Positions 17,475-26,598 of a stretch of DNA of 64,000 nucleotides are shown here, piece after piece; position 1 is the first letter of the stretch; every line of letters begins with the position of its first letter. Both the position numbers and the translations under genes were made by a program. The DNA comes from Herbaspirillum sp. meg3 (GTDB lineage: Bacteria; Pseudomonadota; Gammaproteobacteria; Burkholderiales; Burkholderiaceae_D), in NCBI RefSeq assembly GCF_002257565.1, contig NZ_CP022736.1, forward strand, positions 1,984,001 through 2,048,000. The letters run 5' to 3'. The notes under the pieces are model-generated. The model was not told the DNA's origin, did not search any database, and saw only the letters and a list, made by a program, of their open reading frames with translations.

Positions 17475-20400
17475 TCAACGACGGGTTTCGACCTGAACCA
17501 GTGGCTCTGTCGATTGCGGCGGCAACGGCTTGCGTTCACGCGGCACGTGTACCGGCGGTACGATCTGGGCTGCGGCAGCCTGGGCGGCGCGCAGCTTTTC
17601 CGGATCGGTGCTTGCCAGGGTCAGACCGGCCGAGGACAGCATGTCGTGCAGGTCATTCCATTGCTGCTTGCCGTTGGCCGCTGGTGCAGCTTGTGCAGTA
17701 GCCTGGACAGCTGCCTGAACCGGTGCAGGGGCAGCAACAACCGGTGCTGGCACTGGTGCTGGTGCTGGCACTGGTGCTGGTGCTGGTGCTGGTTCTGCGG
17801 CTGCCGGAGCAGGTGTTTCAGGCAACAGACTGATTTGTTGTGGTGCCGCTGCCGGTGCTTCTGCAACGACCGGAGCCGGAGCAGGTGCAACTGGTGCAGT
17901 TTCAACAGCAGGTTCAGCCACGACCGGAGCAGTAAAGGCTGGAGCAGTAACGACGGGAGCGGGAGCAACAGGCACCTCCGCCGCGATCACGACTGGTTCT
18001 TGCGCAGGTGCAGGTGTCAGCGCCGGGGCAGCTTCGACTACAGGTGCTGCTGCAACAGGCGCAGCGGCAGGAGCGGCAACTTCAGCAACCGTGCTCACCA
18101 ATGCTGGTGCAGTCGGGGCTGCTGGGGCTTTCTCGTACCAAGGACGTTCTGCCGCATCGTCAGCCGGGGCTGCTTGTGGTGCAAGGGATGCTGCTACTGG
18201 TGCCGACTCTTCGCCATCCACCAGTTCGCCTTCACCGTTCTCACCACCGACGTTATCACCTTGTTCGCGATCACGACGATTACGGTTGCGGCCACCGCGA
18301 CGGCGACGACGACGTGGTTCGCCTTCCTCAGTCGTGCCTTCGACTTGATTGCCGATGACTTGCGCTGTTTCAGTGCCTTCGACAGCACCGGCAGCAACAC
18401 CGGTTGCCAGTGCGGCTTCCAATGGCAATGCCTCGTCAGCTTTCGGCAGATCCTTGCGCTCTTCGCGTGGAGGACGCGGTTGGCGTGGCTGACGCGGCTC
18501 GCGTGGTTCACGGGCTTCGCTTCCTTCGCGCGGTTCGCGGTTTTCACGCGCTTCGCGTGGCTGGCGAGGTTCGCGTGGTTCACGATTTTCGCGTTCGTTA
18601 CGACCTTCTGCGCCTTCGCGCGGCTCGCGTGGCTCACGGGCTTCCTTCGGCTCACGCGGTGGGCGAGGCTGACGCGCCGGTTTGGCTTCGGCGTCATGCT
18701 TGCCGGATTCTTCGCGGGCATTTTTCTCAGGAGTAGTGCCGTCGCGTTCTTCGCGCTCGTTACGGTTGCGGCCATTGCGGTTGCGGCCATTGCGATTGCG
18801 GCCGTTGCGGTCGGCGTGTTCGCGCTTTTGCGGTGTCTTGGTTTCGACCGGAGCGGCGACAGGCGTCGCTTCCACCGGCTTGGCGCGGAAGAAGCTCCAG
18901 ATCTTGCTGAAGAAGCCCGACTCCGGCGCCAGTGTCGGTACCGGTTCTGCAGGAGCAGCGACCTTGCGCTCAACGATAGGCGCAGGCTGGTCAGGGGTGA
19001 TGCCCTTGACGACGGCTTCCTGGCGCGGCTTGACGTCTTCCTTCTGGCGCTTGCTGTAACCGATGTCGGTTTCTGCTTGTTCGGCCATGGCGTAGCTGGC
19101 TTGCGCGTCGTCCAGGCGCGGATCGTCGTGCTTGATGCGCTCGAGCTTGTAGTGCGGGGTTTCCAGATGCTTGTTCGGGATCATGATGACCGTCACGCGA
19201 TGGCGTGTTTCGATCTTCAGGATTTCGCCGCGCTTTTCGTTGAGCAGGAAAGCGGCGACGTCGACCGGTGCCTGCACGTGGATGGCGGCAGAGTTTTCCT
19301 TCATTGCTTCTTCCTGGATGATGCGCAGGACTTGCAATGCGGACGATTCGGTATCGCGGATGTGACCGGTGCCATTGCAACGCGGGCAAGTCACGTGGCT
19401 GCCCTCGGACAGCGATGGACGCAGGCGCTGGCGCGACAATTCCATCAGGCCGAAGCGGGAGATCTTGCCCATCTGAACGCGGGCACGGTCATGGTGCAGG
19501 GCGTCTTTCAGGCGGGATTCGACTTCACGCTGGTTCTTGGCGTTTTCCATGTCAATGAAGTCGATGACGATCAGGCCGCCCAGATCGCGCAAGCGCAATT
19601 GGCGGGCCACTTCGTCGGCGGCTTCAAGGTTGGTGTAGAACGCGGTGGTTTCGATGTCGGAGCCGCGGGTGGCACGCGCCGAGTTGACGTCGACGGAGAC
19701 CAGGGCTTCGGTGTGGTCGATCACGATGGCGCCGCCGGATGGCAACGGCACGGTGCGCGAGTACGCGGTTTCGATCTGGTGTTCGATCTGGAAGCGCGAG
19801 AACAGCGGCACGTCGTCGTGGTAACGCTTGACGCGGTGAACCATGTCCGGCATTACGTGCGCCATGAACTGCTGGGCTTGCTCGTGGATGTCGTCGGTAT
19901 CGATCAGGATTTCGCCGATATCAGGCTGGAAATAGTCGCGGATCGCGCGGATCACCAGCGAGGATTCCTGATAAATCAGGAAAGCGCCGGAACCGGACTG
20001 GCCGGCGCCTTCGATGGCGCGCCAGAGTTGCATCAGGTAGTTCAAGTCCCATTGCAGTTCGTCGACGTTGCGGCCGATGCCTGCGGTGCGGGCGATGACG
20101 GACATGCCGTTGGGCAGGTCCAGTTTGTCCATGGTTTCGCGCAGTTCCTGGCGATCTTCACCTTCGACACGACGGGATACGCCGCCGCCGCGTGGATTGT
20201 TCGGCATCAGGACCAGATAACGGCCTGCCAGGGAGATGAACGAGGTCAGGGCTGCGCCCTTGTTGCCGCGTTCTTCCTTCTCGACCTGGACAATGATTTC
20301 CTGGCCTTCGCGCAGGGCTTCCTTGATGGAAGCGTTGCGGACATCGATGCCTTCCTTGAAATAGGTGCGGGCAACTTCCTTGAACGGCAAAAAGCCGTGG

Positions 20401-20591
20401 CGTTCTTCGCCGTAATTGACGAAGCAGGCTTCCAAAGAAGGTTCGATGCGGGTGATGACGCCTTTGTAAATGTTGGATTTACGCTGTTCGCGTCCGGTGG
20501 CTTCAATATCGATGTCGATCAGTTTTTGACCGTCAACGATGGCTACGCGCAATTCTTCCTGCTGCGTAGCGTTGAACAACATACGTTTCAT
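17475..20591 (-). CDS. rne: Ribonuclease E
   Basis: The main endoribonuclease of mRNA decay and rRNA/tRNA maturation, normally the scaffold of the degradosome. The 1038-residue product has the S1 domain (about 38-120), the DNase I-like catalytic core with GGLIVIDFIDMEN, and the zinc-link CPRCNGTG. Beyond about residue 520 it is a disordered tail: NGRNR-type repeats, a long Arg/Glu/Pro stretch (RNA binding), RRRRRRGGRNRNRRDRE, then an Ala/Pro region, with a short conserved C-terminus. ATG 20591 has GGAG seven to eight bases upstream. No usual degradosome-partner motif could be identified by eye. Confidence 0.96.
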   Translation of the reverse strand: MKRMLFNATQQEELRVAIVDGQKLIDIDIEATGREQRKSNIYKGVITRIEPSLEACFVNYGEERHGFLPFKEVARTYFKEGIDVRNASIKEALREGQEIIVQVEKEERGNKGAALTSFISLAGRYLVLMPNNPRGGGVSRRVEGEDRQELRETMDKLDLPNGMSVIARTAGIGRNVDELQWDLNYLMQLWRAIEGAGQSGSGAFLIYQESSLVIRAIRDYFQPDIGEILIDTDDIHEQAQQFMAHVMPDMVHRVKRYHDDVPLFSRFQIEHQIETAYSRTVPLPSGGAIVIDHTEALVSVDVNSARATRGSDIETTAFYTNLEAADEVARQLRLRDLGGLIVIDFIDMENAKNQREVESRLKDALHHDRARVQMGKISRFGLMELSRQRLRPSLSEGSHVTCPRCNGTGHIRDTESSALQVLRIIQEEAMKENSAAIHVQAPVDVAAFLLNEKRGEILKIETRHRVTVIMIPNKHLETPHYKLERIKHDDPRLDDAQASYAMAEQAETDIGYSKRQKEDVKPRQEAVVKGITPDQPAPIVERKVAAPAEPVPTLAPESGFFSKIWSFFRAKPVEATPVAAPVETKTPQKREHADRNGRNRNGRNRNGRNRNEREERDGTTPEKNAREESGKHDAEAKPARQPRPPREPKEAREPREPREGAEGRNERENREPREPRQPREARENREPREGSEAREPREPRQPRQPRPPREERKDLPKADEALPLEAALATGVAAGAVEGTETAQVIGNQVEGTTEEGEPRRRRRRGGRNRNRRDREQGDNVGGENGEGELVDGEESAPVAASLAPQAAPADDAAERPWYEKAPAAPTAPALVSTVAEVAAPAAAPVAAAPVVEAAPALTPAPAQEPVVIAAEVPVAPAPVVTAPAFTAPVVAEPAVETAPVAPAPAPVVAEAPAAAPQQISLLPETPAPAAAEPAPAPAPVPAPAPVPAPVVAAPAPVQAAVQATAQAAPAANGKQQWNDLHDMLSSAGLTLASTDPEKLRAAQAAAAQIVPPVHVPRERKPLPPQSTEPLVQVETRR
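17743..17800. repeat. GGTGCT/GGCACT simple-sequence tract in rne
   Basis: Short 6-bp-based repeats encode an alternating Pro-Ala run in the C-terminal tail of RNase E. Such tracts are prone to length change. Confidence 0.8.
18763..18812. repeat. 15-bp repeats in rne encoding NGRNR units
   Basis: About three in-frame units of roughly 15 bp encode consecutive Asn-Gly-Arg-Asn-Arg blocks in the arginine-rich part of the RNase E tail. Confidence 0.8.
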
Positions 20592-21278
20592 GTTTCACTC
20601 CGTGGCACTGAGGCCGTAATGGCGCTTTTTAAAAGTACGCCATAAAGTACAAGGATGTACGCGAGAACGAAGTGATTGGGGGAGGGAATTGCCTTAGTGT
20701 GTGAAGTGCGCCTTGATGGCGGCGGCACTCATGCACAACGGGGCGCGGATGCGGTGAACCGGGAAGCCGAGCAACTCCGTATCCATGCTTTCCGTTCCGC
20801 ATGAGGCGGTCACGGTCGCTGTGGACGGTAAGTTGTCATTAAGAGCCAAACGAAGCATTTTTCTAAAAGTTGGCAAATCGGCGAATCGGGTTCAACGCAT
20901 CAACCGGCAAGCACTGCGTTTTTCAACTGAAGGTCTTGCCAGACTTTATCCTGATAATCCAAGCACATCTATTCAACATCCAAGTGCGTTATCCGATTGC
21001 AACTGCGGTGCAAACTGGACTCGCGCAGGGATGATGCGTACACGTTTTTAAGGAACCGTCCAATCCGCGCGGAGAAATGTCGCGTCCACAATGTCTTCGT
21101 AGGGTGTACGAGGCTTGCCGACAGGACCCTGTCGCCGCATGCTGCGATTTTTCGTGGTTCCCCCCATCAAATTTGCAAATTAGCGAGGCTGATGAAGACG
21201 CCTCTGTGTAGAATGGTCTTTTTTATTCTTACACTGACACCGGTTTTCTGACCAGCGTCGAGCGATTATATATTCAAA
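20592..21278. other. 687-bp gap between divergent rne and rluC
   Basis: No convincing gene. It must hold the rne and rluC promoters and both leaders. The rne side has a GGAG ribosome-binding site. A short hairpin CGACAGG-AC-CCTGTCG lies at 21119-21134. A long rne leader is known in E. coli, where it mediates RNase E autoregulation, so the same is possible here, but I see no recognisable conserved structure. Confidence 0.4.
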
Positions 21279-22313
21279 ATGAAGGACTTAGCGAGATTTT
21301 CTGGGAAGACGCCTGAAAAGCCTGAATCACCCGCGTCGACCCAATCTGCACCTGCTTCGCCGCAAGTCCAGCTGCTCACGATATCGGAAGAGGAAGCCGG
21401 TCAACGCATCGACAATTTCCTCTTGCGCGTCTGCAAGGGCGTGCCCAAAAGCCATATTTACCGTGTCCTGCGTTCCGGCGAAGTACGTGTCAACAAGGGC
21501 CGTATCGACCAGACTTATCGTCTGCAAGACGGGGATATCCTGCGCGTGCCGCCCATCCGTATTGCCGAAAAGGCATCTGCCGCCGTTGCCCCTGGCGCAG
21601 AGTTCAAGATATTGCTGGAAGATAATCATCTGCTGATCATCGACAAGCCTGCCGGCGTCGCCGTGCATGGCGGTTCGGGGGTCAGTTATGGTGTCATCGA
21701 GCAACTTCGCGCTTCGCGCCCGGATGCCAAATTTCTTGAACTGGTGCATCGCCTTGACCGTGATACGTCGGGGATTTTGTTGCTGGCGAAGAAGCGTTCG
21801 GCGTTGACCAACCTGCATGAACAGATTCGCGATGGTCTGACCGACAAGCGCTATCTGACGCTCGTCCATGGCGACTGGAAAAATGCGCGTCAGCACATCA
21901 AGTTGCCGCTGCACAAGTACAGCACCGCAGACGGAGAGCGCCGCGTGCGCGTGCAGGATGACGGCCAGGCCTCGCATACGGTGTTTTCACTGATTCGCCG
22001 TTATGGCGAATTTGCCTTGCTCGAAGCGGAACTGAAAACCGGTCGGACACACCAAATACGCGTGCATTTGTCTGCCAGCGGGTTTGCCATCGTCGGCGAC
22101 GATAAATATGGCGATTTCACGCTGAATAAAGCATTGCAGAAAGCGGATGGCGAGCGCGTCGCCTTCAAGCGCATGTTTTTGCATGCCCACCAGATCAGCT
22201 TTACACATCCGGACAGCGGCAAGACGGTGACGCTCAAGGCAGGCTTGCCGCCGGAGTGCCAGCGCTTCCTCAAAAGCCTGGATGCAAGCGATGCCGGGAC
22301 GGAGAACACCTGA
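21279..22313 (+). CDS. rluC: 23S rRNA pseudouridine synthase, RluC family
   Basis: Isomerises uridines in 23S rRNA (955, 2504 and 2580 in E. coli). The 344-residue product has a low-complexity N-terminus, an S4 RNA-binding domain (about 40-105, VCKGVPKSHIYRVLRSGEV), and the catalytic domain with the aspartate in ELVHRLDRDTSGILLLAKK. It is divergent from rne, the same arrangement as in E. coli, which supports RluC rather than RluD. The HAD gene follows after 57 bases. Confidence 0.93.
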   Translation: MKDLARFSGKTPEKPESPASTQSAPASPQVQLLTISEEEAGQRIDNFLLRVCKGVPKSHIYRVLRSGEVRVNKGRIDQTYRLQDGDILRVPPIRIAEKASAAVAPGAEFKILLEDNHLLIIDKPAGVAVHGGSGVSYGVIEQLRASRPDAKFLELVHRLDRDTSGILLLAKKRSALTNLHEQIRDGLTDKRYLTLVHGDWKNARQHIKLPLHKYSTADGERRVRVQDDGQASHTVFSLIRRYGEFALLEAELKTGRTHQIRVHLSASGFAIVGDDKYGDFTLNKALQKADGERVAFKRMFLHAHQISFTHPDSGKTVTLKAGLPPECQRFLKSLDASDAGTENT

Positions 22314-22370
22314 TTGCGCATGCCGTGAGCCGGCCGCTATACCCATTTTGATTATGTTGAAAAGTGAAAC

Positions 22371-23030
22371 ATGGCAAGAAAGCAATTTGATTTAATCGTG
22401 TTCGACTGGGACGGCACGCTGATGGACAGCACGTCGACTATTGTCAGGTGCATTCAGGCGGCGGCCCGCGATCTGGGATTGCCGATTCCCGACAAGAGCG
22501 CTGCTTCCTATGTGATCGGTCTGGGCTTGCAGGATGCGATGCAGGCGGCGATTCCGGATGTCGATCCCAAGTACTACCCGCGCATCGTCGAGCGCTATCG
22601 GCATCACTATCTCGGGCAGGACAAGGATCTGACCTTGTTTGACGGCGTCAAGGAGATGCTGGACGATCTCGGGCAGCAAGGTTATTTTCTGGCGGTTGCC
22701 ACGGGCAAGAGCCGCGTCGGCCTGAATCGTGCACTCAACACCACCAAGCTGTTGTCGGTGTTCGATGCGACACGTTGCGCAGATGAAACTTTTTCCAAGC
22801 CACATCCCGCCATGCTGCAGGAACTCACACGTGAGCTGGGGCAGGAAATGGGGCGCACGCTGATGATCGGCGACACCACCCACGATTTGCAGATGGCCAT
22901 TAATGCAGGCGCTGCCGGTGTTGCGGTAGAATTCGGCGCGCATCCGGTCGAGCAGTTGCAAGCATTGAGTCCGCTTTATAGCGCGGGCTCCATCAAGGTC
23001 TTGCATCAGTGGCTCAATGAAAACGCTTAG
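22371..23030 (+). CDS. HAD-superfamily hydrolase, phosphoglycolate-phosphatase-like
   Basis: A 219-residue cytoplasmic phosphatase of the Gph type. HAD motif I is FDWDGTLMDS (nucleophile Asp12, acid Asp14), motif II includes VATGKSRVGL, motif III is the lysine in SKPHP, and motif IV is MIGDTTHDLQMA. A helical cap (about 20-85) gives the beta-phosphoglucomutase/Gph fold. The physiological substrate is uncertain. Located between rluC and a Rieske protein on the same strand, a neighbourhood common in Burkholderiales. Confidence 0.88.
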   Translation: MARKQFDLIVFDWDGTLMDSTSTIVRCIQAAARDLGLPIPDKSAASYVIGLGLQDAMQAAIPDVDPKYYPRIVERYRHHYLGQDKDLTLFDGVKEMLDDLGQQGYFLAVATGKSRVGLNRALNTTKLLSVFDATRCADETFSKPHPAMLQELTRELGQEMGRTLMIGDTTHDLQMAINAGAAGVAVEFGAHPVEQLQALSPLYSAGSIKVLHQWLNENA

Positions 23031-23078
23031 CAAAAAGCAAAGTAACGCAACGCACAGCAATATCAGGGGAAACCTGTA

Positions 23079-23450
23079 ATGGATGAAGTAGCGATTCCAG
23101 TATGTGGCTCGGCTGACATCGAAGAAGGTGGCAAGGGTAAGCGCTTTGCGGTGTCGGTGCATGGTGACGACGCGACCGGTTTCGTGGTGCGATACGGCGG
23201 CACGGTGTACGGATATCTGAACCGCTGTGCGCACGTGCCGATCGAACTTGACTGGGCCGAAGGTGAATTTTTCGAGTCTAGCGGCCTCTATATCATGTGC
23301 GCAACGCATGGTGCTGTCTATGCGCCGGATAGCGGAAAATGCGAAGGCGGTCCTTGCACCGGCGCGCGTTTGCGCAAGATCATGGTATTTGAGAGAGACG
23401 GCGGCATTTTCTGGACGCCCGATGATTATGTAAGGCCCGCGCTGGCATGA
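23079..23450 (+). CDS. Rieske [2Fe-2S] protein
   Basis: A 123-residue stand-alone Rieske domain. The cluster ligands are visible as C-A-H in LNRCAHVPIELDW and C-A-T-H in MCATHGAVY, followed by the GGPCTGARL segment that resembles the usual GPA loop. There is no signal peptide or membrane anchor, so it is a soluble cytoplasmic electron carrier or a regulatory subunit. No partner oxygenase is nearby; the gene lies between the HAD phosphatase and sppA, a conserved arrangement whose meaning is unknown. Confidence 0.9.
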   Translation: MDEVAIPVCGSADIEEGGKGKRFAVSVHGDDATGFVVRYGGTVYGYLNRCAHVPIELDWAEGEFFESSGLYIMCATHGAVYAPDSGKCEGGPCTGARLRKIMVFERDGGIFWTPDDYVRPALA

Positions 23451-23520
23451 GCCATGCGGGAACCAAGGCAGTCGAAGGCGGCATATCGGCCTTCTTCGGG
23501 CTACCTATCAGAGTGACGAT

Positions 23521-24564
23521 ATGAGCAATAACGAATTCGAAAATCCTCAGGCACAACCGCCGCAATCACCACAATCTCCGCCACCAGTGCCGCCAACTAC
23601 CGGCAGCTCAGCTGCAGGTGAAGAAAAGAAGGGCGGCTGGGAGCGCGACGTGCTCGAAAAGCTGGCCCTGTTTGCCGTCAAGGAACAACGTGCGCGCCGC
23701 CGCTGGAGTATTTTCTTCAAGATTGCCGGGCTGGCCGTGTTCGTCTTCGTGATCTGGTCGGCATTCAATTACACCAAGTCAGATGCGGAGCCGGTCGGCA
23801 CACATACCGCCCTGGTTGAAATCAACGGCACCATCGAAGCCGAAGGCCGTGGTTCGGCCGCAGCCGTTATCCCGGCGCTGGACAAGGCATTCGCCGCCGA
23901 TGATTCGATGGGCGTCATCCTCAAGATCAATAGCCCCGGCGGTAGCCCGGTGCAAGCCGGCATGATCAACGATGAGATCGTGCGCCTGCGCAAGGAATAT
24001 CCGAAGAAGCCGTTGTACGTCGTGGTGGAAGAAATGTGCGCGTCCGGCGGTTATTACATCGCTGCGGCGGCTGACAAGATTTACGTCAACAAGGCCAGTA
24101 TCGTCGGTTCCATTGGTGTGCTGATGGATGGTTTTGGTTTCACCGGCCTGATGGACAAGGTCGGCGTTGAGCGCCGTCTGCTGACTGCGGGCGAGAACAA
24201 AGGGTTCATGGACCCGTTCAGCCCACAAAACGCCAAGCAAAAGGAATACGCCCAGCAAATGCTGAGCGACATTCATCAGCAATTTATCGATGCTGTACGC
24301 AAAGGCCGCGGCCAGCGTTTGAAAGAAACGCCGGAAACTTTCTCCGGCCTGTTCTGGATCGGCTCCAAAGCGGTTGAGATGGGCTTGGCCGATGGCTATG
24401 GCACTGTCGACAGCGTGGCGCGCGACGTGATCAAGGCGGAAGATCTGGTCGATTACACCCAAACCGAAGGTTTGCCTGAGCGCGTGCTGAAGAAGTTCGG
24501 CGTAGCGGTGGGCAGTGGTGTTGCCAAGTCGATGCTGTCGGGCGGCGCGATTCAACTGCGGTAA
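23521..24564 (+). CDS. Signal peptide peptidase SppA-type S49 protease
   Basis: A membrane-bound serine protease that degrades cleaved signal peptides. The 347-residue protein has a Pro/Gln-rich cytoplasmic N-terminus, one membrane helix at about 64-81, then a single S49 domain. The likely nucleophile serine is in EMCASGGYYIAAAADKIY and the lysine of the Ser-Lys dyad lies in the LTAGENKGFMDPF region. The length corresponds to the short SppA forms (one catalytic domain, not two). A terminator follows. Confidence 0.9.
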   Translation: MSNNEFENPQAQPPQSPQSPPPVPPTTGSSAAGEEKKGGWERDVLEKLALFAVKEQRARRRWSIFFKIAGLAVFVFVIWSAFNYTKSDAEPVGTHTALVEINGTIEAEGRGSAAAVIPALDKAFAADDSMGVILKINSPGGSPVQAGMINDEIVRLRKEYPKKPLYVVVEEMCASGGYYIAAAADKIYVNKASIVGSIGVLMDGFGFTGLMDKVGVERRLLTAGENKGFMDPFSPQNAKQKEYAQQMLSDIHQQFIDAVRKGRGQRLKETPETFSGLFWIGSKAVEMGLADGYGTVDSVARDVIKAEDLVDYTQTEGLPERVLKKFGVAVGSGVAKSMLSGGAIQLR

Positions 24565-24587
24565 TCAGATCGTCGATAAAAAAGAAG

Positions 24588-24614
24588 AAAGGCGGCGGCT
24601 TCGTCGCCTTTTTT
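24588..24614 (+). terminator. Terminator after sppA
   Basis: AAAGGCG pairs with CGCCTTT across an inner CG-GCTT-CG loop, followed by TTTTTT up to 24614. Confidence 0.85.
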
Positions 24615-24646
24615 ATTGCCGAGACATTCGAGTAGGAGAGGGGGCG

Positions 24647-25534
24647 ATGCATACACTCAGACATCCGGGAAATCGTATTTCCACCGTCACGCGTATCTTT
24701 CGTGCACTGGCTTTTGGCTTGCTGCTTGCATCGCTCACCATTGCAACGGCGCGGTCGCAAACGAATCAGGCGGTGCAATTTACCCAGCAGGTCGTTGACG
24801 TGCCAACGCGTCCCGGCGTGACGCAACGCTTCCTCTACCTGGTTCCACAGCATCCGGTCGCGACAGTGATTCTGTTTGCCGGCGGACAGGGCGGTTTGCA
24901 GATTTCCACCGAGGGCGAGTTCATGGGTGGTGGCGGTAACTTCCTCGTACGTTCGCGCCAGCTGTTTGTCGAGCACGGGCTTGCGGTTGCCGTTGTGGAT
25001 GCGCCGTCAGATCGGCAGTCTTTTCCGTTTCTCGGTGGCTTTCGCCAGACTTCTCAGCATGTGGAAGACATGAAAGCCGTCATGGCGTGGCTGCGTCAGC
25101 AACAGATGGCGCAGTCAGCGATTTCCGTATGGCTGATCGGCACCAGCCGCGGTACGCAATCGGCAGCATTCATCGCAACGCAGCTGGATCGCACGAACGG
25201 CGGGCCGGACGGGCTGGTGCTGACGTCCACCATTCTGCACGAGAACAAAGGTGGTCGCGCCGTACCCGACATGCAACTACAAGGGTTGCGTATTCCCGTG
25301 CTGGTGGTTCATCACGAACAGGATGGATGCAAGCTGTGCGCGTTCAGCGATATCCCGCGGCTGATGGATGCGCTGAGTGCCGTCTCGCAAAAGGAGTTGA
25401 TCAGTGTGCGCGGAGGAACGAGTCAGGGCGACCCCTGCGAAGCCAGGGCTTATCACGGCTATAACGGTATCGAGCAGGACGTGGTGACGCGCATTGCTGA
25501 TTGGATCACTGCCAGCGTTGGCCGCAAGCAGTGA
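24647..25534 (+). CDS. Exported alpha/beta hydrolase
   Basis: A 295-residue protein with a Sec signal peptide (about residues 17-36, FRALAFGLLLASLTIATARS) and an alpha/beta hydrolase fold. The nucleophile elbow is GTSRG in LIGTSRGTQSA; the VVHHEQDGCKLC segment probably carries the acid residue and YHGYNGIE the histidine. It is most like periplasmic esterase/lipase-type proteins without defined substrate. I chose ATG 24647 with AGGAGAGGGG upstream; the longer frame overlaps sppA and its terminator. Confidence 0.78.
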   Translation: MHTLRHPGNRISTVTRIFRALAFGLLLASLTIATARSQTNQAVQFTQQVVDVPTRPGVTQRFLYLVPQHPVATVILFAGGQGGLQISTEGEFMGGGGNFLVRSRQLFVEHGLAVAVVDAPSDRQSFPFLGGFRQTSQHVEDMKAVMAWLRQQQMAQSAISVWLIGTSRGTQSAAFIATQLDRTNGGPDGLVLTSTILHENKGGRAVPDMQLQGLRIPVLVVHHEQDGCKLCAFSDIPRLMDALSAVSQKELISVRGGTSQGDPCEARAYHGYNGIEQDVVTRIADWITASVGRKQ

Positions 25535-25577
25535 GGTCAGGTGAGGTCACAACACAGTAAGCTTGTGTCCGCGGCTC

Positions 25578-26339
25578 TTAGTCGGCCAGCAGCAAAAACA
25601 CGGTAGGTTTTTTGTGAAAATCCGGTGTCTTGCCGGTGGCAATATCGCTCTTCCATTTAGTCGCTGTCTGTGTCTTGATGGATTCACTCGCCAGCGTCAG
25701 ATCTGTCGCGACGCTGATGAGCGTCGAGCCATTGCATGCCGTTGCCAATGCTTCCAGCATGGCGCCGTTGCGATAGGGCGTTTCGATCAGCAACTGGGTT
25801 TGCTTTTCCTGACGGGAGCGATCTTCCAATTGTTTGATGCGTTTGATGCGTTGCGCGGCGTCGGTCGGCAGATAGCCATTGAAAGCAAAGCTCTGGCCGT
25901 TCAGACCGCTGCTCATGACTGCCAGCAACAAGGACGAGGGGCCGACCAGAGGACGAACCTGGATACCGTGCTGATGCGCCAGGCGAACCAGGTTGGCGCC
26001 GGGATCAGCCACCGCCGGTACGCCGGCTTCTGAAATCAATCCCGCATCTTGTCCTGCCAGCAACGGCGCAAGCAAGGCCGGCAAGGCCGGCAGGGCTGCG
26101 GCTTCGGTGTTGACGTTGAGTTCGGCGATCTTGATTTCCTGCAGGGGTTTGGCCAGCGGATAGTTGGCGTTGATCAGTTTCAGGAAGGCGCGTGTGGTCT
26201 TGGCGTTTTCTGCGACAAAATAGTCGAGACGCGCAGCAAGCGCCTGCACTTCGGCTGGCAGGATAGCGGCAAGTACATCGCCATCCGCAGCGTCGACAGG
26301 GCCGAGGGTGTTGGGTACGAGATAAAGAATACCGGGCAT
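25578..26339 (-). CDS. SAM-dependent methyltransferase, tetrapyrrole-methylase (RsmI-like) family
   Basis: A 253-residue protein with the TP-methylase fold also seen in RsmI: VPNTLGPVDA near the start, GLISEAGVPAVADPGANLVRLAH, and VGPSSLLLAVMSSGL. The rRNA methyltransferase RsmI has a different N-terminus and a C-terminal extension, so this is a paralogous group whose substrate is not known. ATG 26339 is chosen over the upstream frame start at 26426, which enters the ppx promoter region. It is divergent from ppx. Confidence 0.8.
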   Translation of the reverse strand: MPGILYLVPNTLGPVDAADGDVLAAILPAEVQALAARLDYFVAENAKTTRAFLKLINANYPLAKPLQEIKIAELNVNTEAAALPALPALLAPLLAGQDAGLISEAGVPAVADPGANLVRLAHQHGIQVRPLVGPSSLLLAVMSSGLNGQSFAFNGYLPTDAAQRIKRIKQLEDRSRQEKQTQLLIETPYRNGAMLEALATACNGSTLISVATDLTLASESIKTQTATKWKSDIATGKTPDFHKKPTVFLLLAD

Positions 26340-26494
26340 GTTTAAATCGTTAAAATAAGGGCTGGCGCTATTAGACCTTATTTCACCGTTGACTGCGAGC
26401 ATGTTTGTGTTGCCTGATGTAGGCAAGGCCCGTACTTGCAGGCTTTTCGGGATGATAAGAAAGTCTTTTGCAATGTGTCGCCTGATTCATGCCG

Positions 26495-26516
26495 ATGTCA
26501 TGAAACTGTCATGCTA
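26495..26516 (+). promoter_or_regulatory. Candidate PhoB box upstream of ppx
   Basis: Two 11-base half-sites, ATGTCATGAAA (26495-26505) and CTGTCATGCTA (26506-26516), share TGTCATG at exactly 11-base pitch, the spacing of PhoB half-sites. A TATTGT (26523-26528) lies at the expected -10 distance. The site is about 83 bases before the ppx ATG. Confidence 0.72.
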
Positions 26517-26598
26517 GGCAACTATTGTGTCAGTTCGTCAGCATTTTTTAAAATTTGCTAAATAATTTCCGGCAATACCCTCGATTGAAAGGGATTGA

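Noticed and set aside
17253..20645. 1130-codon open frame on the plus strand opposite rne
   Set aside because: It lies fully antisense to a well-supported rne and arises from its codon bias and repeats; it has no ribosome-binding site or domain.
20785..21051. 88-codon plus-strand frame in the rne-rluC gap
   Set aside because: Composition and lack of a ribosome-binding site or domain make it unlikely to be a gene.
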